From Amorphophallus konjac (taxonomy: Eukaryota > Streptophyta > Magnoliopsida > Alismatales > Araceae), in the NCBI GenBank assembly GCA_022559845.1, contig CM040125.1, forward strand, positions 322,779,829 through 322,843,828: 64,000 bases of DNA, given 5' to 3'. Below are positions 45,241-56,687 of the stretch, in pieces. Made by a program: the position numbers and the translations under genes. Each line of letters starts with the position of its first letter. Position 1 is the first letter of the stretch. Below the pieces are notes generated by a model that saw only the letters and a list, made by a program, of their open reading frames with translations, was not told the origin of the DNA and did not search any database.

Positions 45241-46770
45241 CTCCTTTACTTATTTTAAGGCTTTTCTTTTCTTCTTTTCCTTGATCTTTATATAGTTTTA
45301 TACAAATCTTTTCTCCCTCTTCCCCAACCTTTTCCTTACAGATCGAGCATTTAATCCATCACATCGTCGCTTAATCCTATTCTTCTCATGCTGCCCGCAG
45401 TACCTCATTTCGGTTAGAATGTTTTATCGCCGAGTGTACCATTCGTTCGTTGTTTCTTTTTGCCTTTTAAACACATTATTATCATTTCTACCAAAAATTC
45501 GGCAGCATCTCCCCTTGACCCGAGCGTAAGGGAGATACAGGGAACGCGCCCACAGGGAGTGGCGGAACCCGTCAACTGGAGGTGGGCGCCCAAAGGCGAC
45601 AACACCTTTAATGAATCCTCGGAAAACCCGAAAGCAACGATGGATGAAGGGAAAAAAAACCCTCTAGAACTAATCGGGGGGCATGCAAGGCTAGGGAGGC
45701 CAATGGGTGCGCCGGTGAGGAGTCAATAGGAGCGTGCCGGCGAGGGGCGTCAAAAGCGTACCGGCGAAGGATGGTATAGGGTGTGCCGGCGAGAGCCCAA
45801 CGGAGTGTGCTAGCGAAGGGTTGCTGAAGGTGTATCGGCGAAGGGCTTAGCCAAGGCGTACCGCTGGGGGCTAGGGAGGTTGAGCAAGGGAGGGCGCTGG
45901 TGGCTGGGTGTTGAAGAGAAGAAGAGGGGGGCTCTCCCCTTAGGCAAACGGGCGAGGTTGGAAGATTGAACCCCCGTAGGCCAAAGACTAAGCGTAAGGC
46001 CAGGGATCACACGGGGAAACAACATCGACGTAGAGACTCCCAAAACACCGGAGAAGGAGAGAAAGTAGACAACACACCATGCACATTGGCATAAATCAAC
46101 GGAAGCAACAAGAAACCCAAGAAGAGTGATTTTTATTCACGCAGGGGATTGACCACGGCCGGCCACGTACACCACAAAGCACATTCGTGCTGAAACTAGG
46201 GACAGGGGAGGGGAGAAGATCATAAAAATGAAAGAAAGAGAAGGAAACGGAGGGAGTGTTGGAGTCGAACAAGGGTGACTACTCCCTGCCCTTCCCACAC
46301 TCCCTCCTCTACATCACAGCTCACTTTCCCTCTCTCCCTCTCTTCCTTACTCTCTTTTTCCCAGTGGTCGTCGGGGAACCTCACGCCGGAGTCCACCCTC
46401 TTCGTTCTCTTCTCTCTTCTTCTTCCTCTGGGCGGCGTCGTTGTTGCTCTCTGTATCTCCCTTCGGCCGTCTTCTTCTCCTCCTCCTCTCCTTGCTCCTC
46501 GGAAGAGGAGGGCTTTTATACCCCCACACGGTGGGAGCGTTTGAACACGGCAGCCGGAAGCGGGAAGCGACCGGTCATGATGGGGTTTGACTTCCCCCGT
46601 CCTCGATGTCAGGGGAGTAGCCTGCGTGGCCCAACCTCCGGTCGACACCTCGACAGCCCACTGCGCGCCAAAGATCTATAGGGTATGGGCATGAGATTTG
46701 GTCTGCCGGACGTGTTTTTGAAATGCCTGAACGTTGTGCCGCTGGCGGGCCAAACAGTCGTATCGCTGAT
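45241..46770. other. Stretch of segment I without a recognisable gene
   Basis: Mixed AT-rich and GC-rich DNA. It includes dispersed GTGCCGGCGAAGGG motifs (45700-45880) and a CT-rich tract near 46290-46510. Open frames are short or shadow the composition. Nothing else identified. Confidence 0.5.
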
Positions 46771-46774
46771 AGGG

Positions 46775-47158
46775 CCAAAAGGGCGTGCCGCTGGAAGACA
46801 CGGCAAGTGTGCCGCTGAAGAGCCCAAAGGGCGTGCCGTCGAATGGCCAGGAGGGCATGCCGTTGAAGACCACTAGGGGCGTGCCGCTGAAGGGGACCTC
46901 TGGGCGTGCCGTTGAAGGGCCCAAGGGCGTACCGCTGAAGACCACCCAGGGGCGTGCTATTGAAGGGCCCAAGTGCGTGCCGCTGAAGGCCACTAGGGGC
47001 GTGCCGCTGAAGGGGCCTCAGGGCGTGCCGCTGAAGGGGCCTCAGGGCGTGCCATTGAAGGGCCCAAGAGGGCGTGCCGCTGAAGGGCGCACCGCTGAAG
47101 GGCGTGCCGCTGAAGGGCTCCAAGGGCGTGCCGTTGAAGGGCGTGCCGCTGAAGAGCT
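46775..47158. repeat. GGGCGTGCCGCTGAAG repeats (15-33 bp units)
   Basis: The core GGGCGTGCCGCTGAAG recurs about 15 times with variable spacers (GGGCC, GGCCTCA, ACCACTAG). Frames on both strands in this stretch result from the repeat. Confidence 0.88.
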
Positions 47159-47479
47159 AAATGGGCAGTTTTGAGCCCGTTGTGAGCACGAGTTGTGACC
47201 CATTTGATTTCCTCCGAGGCCCATGGATTGTGGGGCTCTCGGTAGCCGCTTTCTCTTCACTGCCGTGACTCCGGAGGCGGCTTCACGGTAATGTGTGTGT
47301 GCTCAGAGAGTCCAGATGGCCTTTCCTTCTTCACCGTTTCTTCAGTTGACGTTGTCATTGAGGCTGGACTGGTTGGGACGTACGGTAGTGCAATTTCGCA
47401 TGTCCATAAATGCCCCCCACCCACGAGTAGCGAAGGCGAAGGATGAGCCGGGCGGTGCCCGTGGGTGTACTTGTCTCTT

Positions 47480-48290
47480 CTTTCCTCTCGTTGGTGCCGA
47501 TGGGGTGTCGGGCGCTGACGTGGTTTATTTATCTCTTCTTCTCTTCATCAGTGCCGACGGGGTGTCGAGCACTGACGTGGTTTATTTATCTCTTCTTCTC
47601 TTCATCAGTGCCGACGGGGTGTCGGGGACTGGTGTAGCGTGTTGGTCTCTTTGTCTCTTCGTCAGTGCCGATGGGGTGTCGGGAGCTGACATGGTTTGTT
47701 GGTCTCTTTGTCTCTTCGTCAGTGCCGATAGGGTGTCGAGAGCTGACCTGGTTTGTTGGTCTCTTTGTCTCTTCGTCAGTGACGACGGGGTGCCGGGAAC
47801 TGACGTGATATGTTGGTTTCTTTGTCTCTTCGTCAGTGCCGACGGGGTGTCGGGGACTGACGTAGTATGTTGGTCTCTTTATCTCTTCGTCAGTGCCGAC
47901 GGGGTGTCGGGAGCTGACATGGTTTGTTGGTCTCTTTGTCTCTTCGTTAGTGCCGACAGGGTGCCGGGAGCTGACCTGGTTTGTTGGTCTCTTTGTCTCT
48001 TCGTCAGTGCCGACGGGGTGCCGGGAACTGACATACCTGTTGGTCTCTTTGTCTCTTCGTCAGTGCCGACGGGGTGTCAGGAGCTGACATGGTTTGTTGG
48101 TCTCTTTGTCTCTTCGTCGGTGCCGACGGGGTGTCGGGAGCTGACATAGTTTGTTGGTCTCTTTGTCTTTTCGTCAATGCCGACAGGGTGCCGGGAGCTG
48201 ACCTGGTTTGTTGGTCTCTTTGTCTCTTCGTCAGTGCCGACGGGGTGCCGGGAAGTGGCATGGTTTGTCGGTCTCTTCTTCTCTTTTCTC
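47480..48290. repeat. 57 bp minisatellite, about 14 copies
   Basis: The unit is GTGCCGACGGGGTGTCGGG, AGCTGACATGGTTTGTTGG and TCTCTTTGTCTCTTCGTCA. At 57 bp (19 codons) it keeps the frame, which yields a 284-codon plus-strand frame (47295-48149) of a repeated hydrophobic 19-residue peptide. No other coding evidence, so I treat it as a satellite. Confidence 0.9.
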
Positions 48291-48309
48291 CCTTCCCCCC
48301 TTTTTTTAA

Positions 48310-48460
48310 CCACATTACCGGTACAAGTGCCCTTTCGGGTTTTCACCGGCACCGGCCCCCACTTGCTTTTGCCCACGCGCCCTCTCGGGTTTTCACATGG
48401 CGGGATACCTGATTTTGCCTGTAGCGCCCTCTTCGGGTTTTCGCCACAGCTGGGTTGTTG
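48310..48460. repeat. CCCT(C)TCGGGTTTTC triplicate
   Basis: GCCCTTTCGGGTTTTCACCG, GCCCTCTCGGGTTTTCACAT and GCCCTCTTCGGGTTTTCGCC, spaced about 55 bp apart. Confidence 0.7.
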
Positions 48461-48566
48461 CCATTTTTGCCCTTGTCCCTGAGTAGGGGCAAGTCCGGCG
48501 GGGCATCTCTATTTTAAACCCCTTCTTTTTTCTTTTTTTTTTGATGAGCGGATAATATGTAATTGT

Positions 48567-48915
48567 TGGCTAAGGCCCAAAGCCTTGCGCCGAAAGATAA
48601 GGTTCATTCGTCAGCAAGAGGATAATGCCAACGCAACAGGGGATTTTTTGCCGATTCGGACGTAAGATCCGTAATGGCGATATTGTGTGAGAGCGGGCGG
48701 CTGGGGCACGAAGCCTTGCACTGGAAAGGGACTTATTCGTTGGCAAGGGACTAATGCCAGCACAAGGGTAGAGATTCTGCCGATTCGGGCGTAAGGCCTG
48801 TAACGGTGATTTTGTACGAGAGAAGGTGGCTAGGGCACGAAGCCTTGTGCCAGAAACAGATTTATTCGCTGGCGAGGTGGTGTGGCTAACACAGGGGTGG
48901 AGTCGCCTTTGCCCA
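48567..48915. repeat. About 125-130 bp degenerate repeat, three copies
   Basis: Each unit contains GC(A/C)CGAAGCCTTG, TTATTCG(T/C)TGGC, GCCGATTCGG and GTAAGGCCTGTAACGG-like blocks. The last copy is partial. Confidence 0.75.
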
Positions 48916-49177
48916 TGCGGATGGCCGTTTATACGCAGGGGTGTGCAGACGGGATGTTCCCACATGGGCATCTATCATCCTGCATTATTTATATATATAT
49001 ATATGTATATATATTTGCGCACCGTCCATGTATGTGTACATAAGCACGCATATATGTATATATTTATATTTATTTATTACTATTGTTATTTCTCTCCCCC
49101 ATTTTTTCCCTTTTCTTTTTTTATTCCCCTTTTTCTTTTCTTCTTCCCCCTTTTCCTTTTTTGTCAAAATTCCTCCC

Positions 49178-51264
49178 TGATGGGAATCGACACCGAGCAT
49201 GTACATTTTATTTTGTATTTATGACCTTTAGTTTATTTTTATATCCACGGGAAAGTATATGCGCAATTGTACGGCTTTATAAGCTAATGTGTCATTCTCA
49301 CGGATTGTTTGGGTTTCTTTGTAATTTGTCAGTAGGACCAGCAAGGGGACCCTCAGCCCTTTGCCATTGGTCCATGTCACTCATGTGGGGCTGGTCAACC
49401 ATCCTAGGTGGCCATCTAGAAGGGTTGAATGCCATTTGACCACATGGGAGATAAGTGGCTTAATTAGTCCAAGGTGGGTTACCTACCTCACCTACCCATT
49501 CAACCCCATTAACCATGGTCAAGGGGGTGCCCCTCCCCCCTTAATATTTTATTATTTTTTGTGTGTTATTCACATCCAATCTAGGCCCTCCATTCCCCAC
49601 TTATAAATCTAATGGTGTAGATTAGATTTGACACATGGCATATAAAATGTTGTATTTTCCATTTGTTAGCATTAATGAAGAGAAAATTATTGAAAAATCA
49701 AGAGTGTTCTTGAGCCCCTCCTCTCTCCCTCTGGTTTCTCTCCTCCAACCTCCAGTTCTAGAGTGATTTCTATCTTCTATCCCCTCTCCTCTATCTCCGG
49801 TGATCATCTGTGCCGTCGCCGCGCCGTTCGTGCCGCCTTTGAGCCGCCGCGGAGCCGTCTTCAAGTTTCTGTCCTGCTGGACAGAGGTGTAGTTTGTGAA
49901 TTCCTGCTATCAGCCACGGCCTCTTCTTGGTCTGCAATTTTTATGGTGTGTTGCCATCTTCCACCCCATCATCCACAAAAACATTCAGGTCCAAAATTCC
50001 TCGTTTAGTATTTTTCCATTTTCGTGCATCTTTCACTCCCAAATATGTTTTGTCTCTATCTACAGTGACAGCAGCCCAGTGTTTCTCACCTCCGACCCTC
50101 TTTTTGATTTTTTCAAGCCTTTCCAATTTCACTAGGAGTTCTGTCCATAATCCCCTACATCCACGAATTTTCTTAATTTTTGATCAGCCTTCCATCTATT
50201 TTTAAAAATTCATTTTCTTCCTTAGCTACAGTGTTGCCAGCCAGATTCCAGATCTGACCCACTGCTAGTGCAAAAATCATAAAAATTGGTAGCCTTTCTC
50301 AAATCCAGATCCAAAAATAGTTTTGATTTCCTAGCTTGATTTCTAACAACGTTGCAGAAGACCATAACCTCAGATTCGGACGTTCACATATCGGTCAAAG
50401 GCACTTCTCAGACAAGTTCTCTGCAGATCTGAGAGCCCGGTCACTGTACAACAGCAACCTTCAAAATTCACCAATCAGAAGTACAGACTTGATCATTTTT
50501 CTGTAATCCAATTGGGTTGAAGCGCTTCGAAGCATATTTCCAACGGCGCCAGTTTTGTCGCATTCCAACGTTGGGGCTGATCGCAGCGTCCGTTCTCGCC
50601 GGAGCGCGCGCCAGAAAACAGAACCGGCAGATCCGTGGCAGGTTATTCCGACCGGTGCCGATCGGAGCCGCCCGGCCTCCGGCCGGCGAACCAGCGTGCC
50701 GCCAGCCCGAGGAGCGCTTCCCTAAGTGTCCCCACTACAGCGGTTCCATCGGGTCCCACACGGCCCCTCCGGACAGCACGTGGGCCCCACCGTCACAAGT
50801 TCGGGTGCTACCGAATCAACGCGAGAAGCCGCCCGTCAACCCGAATTCGGTCCTCCCGGGCCCATTTGTGTATCCCTTTACCTCCCTGCGTGGAGTGGGT
50901 GATATTTCATTGCTGTCATCATTGTGTAATATTTATCCCAGGAGTACGAGTTTCGGCCGGGTCCGCCTTCCCCACGACGAGCGCGTGGAGGTATCGCATT
51001 CGCTCCCTTACTTGGCATTTTGCTTACTTCATATATATTTGTTTATGCCGCTATTAGAGAGCATGTGTAGGGATATCTAGCTCGCTTTATCTATTCATTA
51101 CCGCTGCTGCGAGAGAGTGTGAGACCGTCCCGTGACTCGATCCGGGCACACGAGAGAGCCGATCACCCTAGCTCATTGCCGATTTCTCAACCGCGCACAT
51201 CCGACGCTTCCCTCGTTAAGGGGCAATCACGAGCTTATCGTGTCCGTGGTCTCGTCCCCCATCA
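49178..51264 (+). repeat. Element E3 5' LTR
   Basis: 2087 bp. TATAAAA at 49641-49647 is a promoter candidate. CG-rich leader-like DNA follows (GTGCCGTCGCCGCGCCG). No gene. Confidence 0.9.
49641..49647 (+). promoter_or_regulatory. TATA box in E3 5' LTR
   Basis: GGCATATAAAATG, conserved in the 3' LTR at 53846-53852. Confidence 0.6.
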
Positions 51265-51267
51265 ATT

Positions 51268-51279
51268 TGGTATCAGAGC
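51268..51279 (+). other. Primer-binding site of E3
   Basis: TGGTATCAGAGC three bases after the LTR end. Confidence 0.92.
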
Positions 51280-51542
51280 GAGGTTGAGTCTAGGGTGTCA
51301 AAAAAAAAGTGTCTTTTGCATTGCATCCCAATAACCCGGTATCTCAAAAGGTGTTGTCCGAACGTTAGGCTACGCCTATCGGGAAGGTCGCACACTTGCA
51401 CGAGTGATCTTCGGATCAGTTATCTCCGCCACGTACCGAGTCTTGGTTTACGTCTAGGGTCCTTAGTGTGCATGCATTCCAAACTTGCATAGTCGGTCTA
51501 GTGTCTTGTCACCGTGTGTATGCATGTCCATGACCGCTACCC

Positions 51543-52940
51543 ATGGTCGTTCCCCAAGACCATGCGTCCGAAGGGACATCCTTTGTGGCCCAATTCAACG
51601 CCTTCATGGCCCGACCATTAGCTTTCACTCATCTCATTACTAAAGCTACCCTACCCAATGGGTCCACAATGAGACTCCATTTTGCTCATAAGGATTCAGA
51701 TAATTGGGTTTCTCTTGATGTCGTGGAGTTCCTCTCCAAGGTGGGTAAGATTATCCGCAATGGGGATTTTGCTTTTTTCGAGTTTGAAAGGATGATCGGC
51801 TCCACTCTTTACTGCGATGGTGCATGGTGCAACCTTGGTACGCCAACAGGCCCATACATTATGTTAGGGCGACCTTGGTTGGAAGAGAGGAGAGCGATCT
51901 TTGACCGGGATACGAGGACCTGCACCTTATATCCACCTCACCTACCCAGCAAGTTCATATTCCACGACATCCTTCGGCCGACCATCTCCGTGTCACCACC
52001 CGTCCACTCGTATCAGTCCGCTCCTCCTACGGACCCATGCTCACCACCCTTTCTTTCCGAACTTGCTTCGGAACCCTCTTATTTGGAACAACCCAAGCCC
52101 GAGCCACCCGTGTTTCTGACGGGTACGCTTTTCATAGCCGAGCCGCTTCTTAGTTGGCTCAAGGATGGCTTGGTCCCACATCCCTTCCCCTTCATGGACC
52201 CCACCTTACCTTTAGTGCCAGTCAACTCATTCCATACCACATTTTGGTCTAGTCACCATGTTGACACGTTAGACGATCTCGTCATGGGATTAGATTCACA
52301 ATGGAAGTTGACGCACCTACTAGCCTGAGGCTTTGACCAACCCACTAGTCTTAGCCACACTCATCCGGCCTTAGGGTCTATTACCTCCGAGTGCACCGTG
52401 GGTTGTGTCACTACGGAGGTCCTCTTACTCCTTCCCTTACCGGCCGAGCCCGAATTCATTCCCTGTTGCCCAAGGGAGGAGTCCTATTTTCTACACATGT
52501 CCGTCGTCCCACCGATCCTAATGTATGGCGGTGACTATGAATTCCAAACTTGGGACCATGTCATGTTGGAACCCACCTCACGGGGTCATACCTTCTTCGA
52601 CCCTTTTGACCCCCTCACTAGTGAATCTCCCGAGCCCCCATCTTCACTCCACTTCCTCCGCGGAGTTCACTATCACACCTTTTCCACTCGGGCCAAGCAA
52701 CCTCCACATAGCCATAGGTCCGAATTTTCATATGGGGGTAATAAAAACTTTGGTTTCTCCGATCCATCCAAACCACCCGCACCTCCCGAACTTCCCACAT
52801 CCAAGCCCAATGTCCATGATTGGTGCATCGTAGGGTGTCTAGGAGTTCCCCATGACGTCAACCTCCGGTTACGTCAAATGCATGCATGGCACACGTTCGG
52901 GTGTCCTGGTCCGCCGTCATCCATGTACGGGTCGGACTAA
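51543..52940 (+). pseudogene. E3 protein: protease-like N-terminus plus EPL region, one internal stop
   Basis: A 466-codon frame (start MVVPQDHASEG) with a single TGA at 52326-52328 and the same frame on both sides. At that place E1 has Arg, so a CGA-to-TGA change is likely. Residues about 25-135 look retropepsin-like: HFAHKDSDNWVSLDVVEFL where D-S/T-G would sit, then GPYIMLGRPWLEERRAIFD. Then come a Pro-rich linker and the shared EPL region: GTLFIAEPLLSWLKDGL, VNSFHTTFWSS, DTLDDLV, GSITSECT, TTEVLLLLP and GHTFFDPFDP. It ends WCIVGCLGV and HTFGCPGPPSSMYG. No Gag zinc knuckle, RT or integrase. It could be an RNA- or Gag-associated accessory protein, but its function is unknown. Confidence 0.7.
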
Positions 52941-53382
52941 CATTAGGTGTGTCTAGGGTCATAGATGAGTCCGTGTGTTTTCCTTGTGTGGTTTGTTTGC
53001 ATGGTTTGTGTGTAGTTTGAGAGTCTACATGTGTCTTGTGTAAGCTCGTTGTCGTTCTCTTATGAGTAAGAGGTGGTTAGACTCATTCGATGAGTATGGG
53101 ATCGGTTCTACATTTATACCCGAATCAGTCACCTACAGGGACTCAACGGTGATTCCTAGTGAGTCTTCGAGCTGCTTCCTTCCCTTTGTGAGTGCCCCAC
53201 CCAAAGTGTCCACCGCTAGCCCATGACAGCTTGTGCATATCGAGTATATATGGAATGAGCAGGTGCCAATCACTTGGAGTGGAGCATACCCGCGCTACTT
53301 GGCACGGTGACGAATCCGCCGGAGTACTCGTGCATCCATACCCCTACTCGACGGGGTCGAGTTCCTCCCACCCGGGGAGAGT
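52941..53382 (+). other. E3 3' internal non-coding region and polypurine tract
   Basis: No gene. It ends GACGGGGTCGAGTTCCTCCC and CCGGGGAGAGT directly before the 3' LTR, as in E1 and (minus strand) element A. Confidence 0.6.
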
Positions 53383-55270
53383 TGATGGGAATCGATGCCG
53401 AGCATGTACATTTTATTTTGCATTTATGTCCTTTAGTTTATTTGTATATCCACGGGAAAGTATATGCGCAATTGTACGGCTTTATAAGCCAATGCGTCAT
53501 TCCCACGGATTGTTTGGGTTTCTTTGTAATTTGTCAGTAGGACCAGCAAGGGGGCTCTCAGCCCTTTCCCATTGGTCCATGTCACTCATGTGGGGTTGGT
53601 CAACCATCCTAGGTGGCCATCTAGAAGGGTTGAATGCCATTTGACCACATGGGAGACAAGTGGCTTAATTAGTCCAAGGTGGGTTACCTACCTCACCTAC
53701 CCATTCAACCCCATTAACCATGGTCAAGGGGGCGCCCCTCTCCCCTTAATATTTTATTATTTTTTATGTGTTATTCACATCCAATCTAAGCCTTCCATTC
53801 CCCACTCCTAGATCTAATGGTGTAGATTAGATTTGACACATGGCATATAAAATGTTGTATTTTCCATTTGTTAGCATTAATGAAGAGAAAATTGTTGGAA
53901 AATCAAGGGTGTTCTTGAGCCCCTCCTCTCTCCCTCTGGTTTCCCTCCTCCAACCTCCAGTTCTAGAGTGATTTCTATCTTCTATCCCCTCCCCTCTATG
54001 TCCGGTGATCATCTGTGCCGCCCCCGCCGCCGTTCGTGCCGCCTTCGAGCCACCGCGGAGTCATCTTCAAGTTTCTGTCCTGCTGGACAGAGGTGTAGTT
54101 CGTGAATTTTTGCTATCAGCCACGGCCTCTTCTTGGCCTGAAATTTTTATGGTGTGTTCCGATCTTACACCCCATCATCCACAAAAAAATTCAGGTCGAA
54201 AATCCCTTGTTTCTTATTTTTCCATTTTCGTGCATCTTTCACTCCCAGATCTATTTTGTCTCTGTCTACAGTTACAGCAACCCTGTGTTTCTCACCTCCG
54301 ACCCCTTTTTTGATTTTTCCAAACACTTCCAATTTCACTAGGAGTTCTGTCCATAATCCCCTACATCCACGAATTTTCTTAATTTTTGATCAGCCTTCCA
54401 TCTATTTTTAAAAATTCATGTTCTTCTGCAGCTACAGTGTTGCCAGCCAGATTCCAGATCCGACCCACTGCTAGTGCAAACATCATAGAAATTCGTAGCC
54501 TTTCTCAAATCCAGATCCAAAAATAGTCCTGATTTCCTAGCTTGATTTCCAACAACTTTACGGAAGACCATAATCTCAGATTCGGACGTTCACATATCGG
54601 TCAAAGGCACTTCTCAGACAAATTCTCTGCAGATCTGAGAGCCTGGTCACTGTACAACAGCAACCTTAAAAATTCGCCAATCATAAGTACAGGCTTGATT
54701 ATTTTTCTGTAATCCCATTGGGTTGAAGCGCTTCGAAGCATCTTTCCAACGGCGCCAGTTTCGTCGCATTCCGACGTTGGGGCTGATCGCAGCGTCCGTT
54801 CTCGCCGGAGCGCGCGCCAGAAAACAGAACCGGCAGATCCGTGGCCGATTATTCCGACCGGTGCCGATCGGAGCCGCCCGGCCTCCGGCCGGTGAACCAG
54901 CGTGCCGCCAGCCCGGGGAGCGCTTCCCTAAGTGTCCCCACTACAGCAGTTCCATCGGGTCCCACACGGCCCCTCCGGACAGCACATGGGCCCCATCGTC
55001 ACAAGTTCGGGTGCAGCCGAATCAAGGCGAGAAGCCGCCCGTCAACCCGAATTCGGTCCTCCCGGGCCCATTTGTGTAGCCCTTTACCTCCCTGCGTGGA
55101 GTGGGCGATATTTCATTGCTGTCATCATTGTGTAATATTTATCCCGGGAGTACGAGTTTCGGCCGGGTCCGCCTTCCCCACGCCGAGCGCGTAGAGGTAT
55201 CGCATTCGCTCCCTTACTTGGCATTTTACTTACTTCATATATATTTGTTTATGCCGCTGCTAGAGAGCAT
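53383..55270 (+). repeat. Element E3 3' LTR, truncated by segment G
   Basis: It matches 49178 to about 51064 of the 5' LTR, with close similarity, and stops after AGAGAGCAT. Confidence 0.88.
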
Positions 55271-55503
55271 TGTGGATCATGAATTTATGATTACCCCCTT
55301 AAAATTGATTATTTGTTATTTAGCAAGATAATCTAGCAAGATAAAAGCGCTAAAGTCGATGATAAAAAAGGGGGTGAAACATGCATTAATAAGATCCGTG
55401 ATCGCCACTGAGGCCAGAAACATGCCAAGTAATAAAAATATTAATATGGGGACATGTTACATACCTCAGAAATTCATGAGGGCCAACTATAGGCCGGGAT
55501 ATG

Positions 55504-55560
55504 AACGCGCTATATTGTCCTAGCGCGTTCTTCAGGTCGCGCTAGGAACATACAGCGCGA
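55504..55560. repeat. Palindrome pair, core AACGCGCTAT (1)
   Basis: AACGCGCTATATTGTCCTAG with partner CGCGTT, then TCGCGCTAGGAACATACAGC ending GCGA, separated by 7 nt. Confidence 0.85.
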
Positions 55561-56271
55561 TATCAGACAGGAAGCGGGCTTGTTCGGATTCGTTCCTTCC
55601 TTGCTCCAAGGCCGGCCAAGGTGCAAGGGCTCCACGTATTAGTCTTCTAGTGCCTGCAAACAATCATAAACAACAAACAAAAGGCCCATTAGATCGAGGT
55701 TTTAGTAGAATCTGCCCCTATTCTTAATCAAAAGCATGCAAACAGGGGGCTCGATTACCTGGGGGTTTGGTGGTTTTTAAACCCCTATGGATGGGCAAAA
55801 GATAGGTGTGGTGTGTGTATATGCATGTATTTCGTAAAAGGAGTGTTTTGAAATCAACATGTAATGCTATGCAAAGATTAAAATTCGTAGATTGGGGAAA
55901 GGAAAAGAAGAAAAAGGAATAACATGAAAAGGGCCCCTAAATACTCCCTTGGATGTGCGAGAAGCGAGGATCTATTGATCTGGCACGAAGAACTTCCTCC
56001 TCTTCATTAATATCTCGAGTGGCATCCCCCGAGAATGACGGCCAAAGGGTTCAATTTATAGGAAAGAGGTCAAAAAAGCACCCTAGGTCGGAGTTCAATT
56101 CAATCTGACAATTTGGCGGCTCAAATTGAGGTAATCTTGCCGATTAATGAGGGGGAAAGGTTCCTGCTAGGTTTAGAAACCTTCCTGGATAAGAGACACA
56201 ATCAGAAGCTTACCAAATAAGGACTCTGAGTCGAAAGAAGGGAGTTCGGTTCGGAAAGGGCTCTGCCTGAT

Positions 56272-56329
56272 AACGCGCTATACTTCCATAGCGCGTTCAT
56301 GAAGAACGCGCTATGATGATATAGCGCGA
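56272..56329. repeat. Palindrome pair, core AACGCGCTAT (2)
   Basis: AACGCGCTAT-ACTTCC-ATAGCGCGTT, then 7 nt, then AACGCGCTAT-GATG-ATATAGCGCGA. Arms of the first unit are perfect over 10 bp. Confidence 0.9.
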
Positions 56330-56687
56330 TAATTAAAGGCCCACGAAATGATTTAAAAAAGGAGAAATATCCTTTGGGCAGCAATTTAATCAAATGTTAA
56401 ATGAGAATAACATCCAAAGTTGATGCTACAATGATCAAACGTCAAGCAATAACAACTGCCCAAATGATAACTTCAATTAGATCCACCACGCGCTATGAAC
56501 AAGAAAGCGATAAGAGCGGATAGCGCGGGAATGCCAAACTCGAGACGAGATCCAAGGTATGGAATTGAAATGTTGGGCCAAGAATGGGGAGAAATCCCAG
56601 AAAATCAACCAATTAAGGATCAATCGGGGCATTAACTAGGAGAACAAAGAAAATGCTCAATTTATCGGCCAAAATTGGGTGTCTACA

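Larger units (their letters stand above)
42877..49177. mobile_element. Segment I: GC-rich minisatellite-packed element (possible very long LTR)
   Basis: It starts TGTGGATGCAC exactly where E0 breaks. It has no recognisable gene but at least five kinds of tandem or dispersed repeats, several microsatellites and many GTGCCGGCGAAGG-like motifs (43810-44010, 45080-45240, 45700-45880). Around 47400 it reads CATGTCCATAAATGCCCCCC, reminiscent of the LTR end and following GATGCCCCTCC in segment G. If so, 42877 to about 47408 would be one LTR. E3 begins at 49178 inside it. This is a hypothesis; no second LTR is visible. Confidence 0.4.
49178..55270 (+). mobile_element. Element E3: non-autonomous gypsy-like LTR element
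   Basis: 5' LTR 49178-51264, internal 51265-53382, 3' LTR from 53383, cut at 55270 by segment G. The termini TGATGGG...CATCA, the primer-binding site and the polypurine end agree with E1. Encodes one 466-codon frame with one internal stop. The last 200 bp or so of the 3' LTR and the TSD lie outside the window. Confidence 0.88.
55271..56687 (+). repeat. Putative 5' LTR of segment G
   Basis: TG...CA block of 1417 bp containing two palindrome pairs (55504-55560 and 56272-56329). No gene. The LTR status rests on the termini and the junction with E3 only. Confidence 0.5.
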
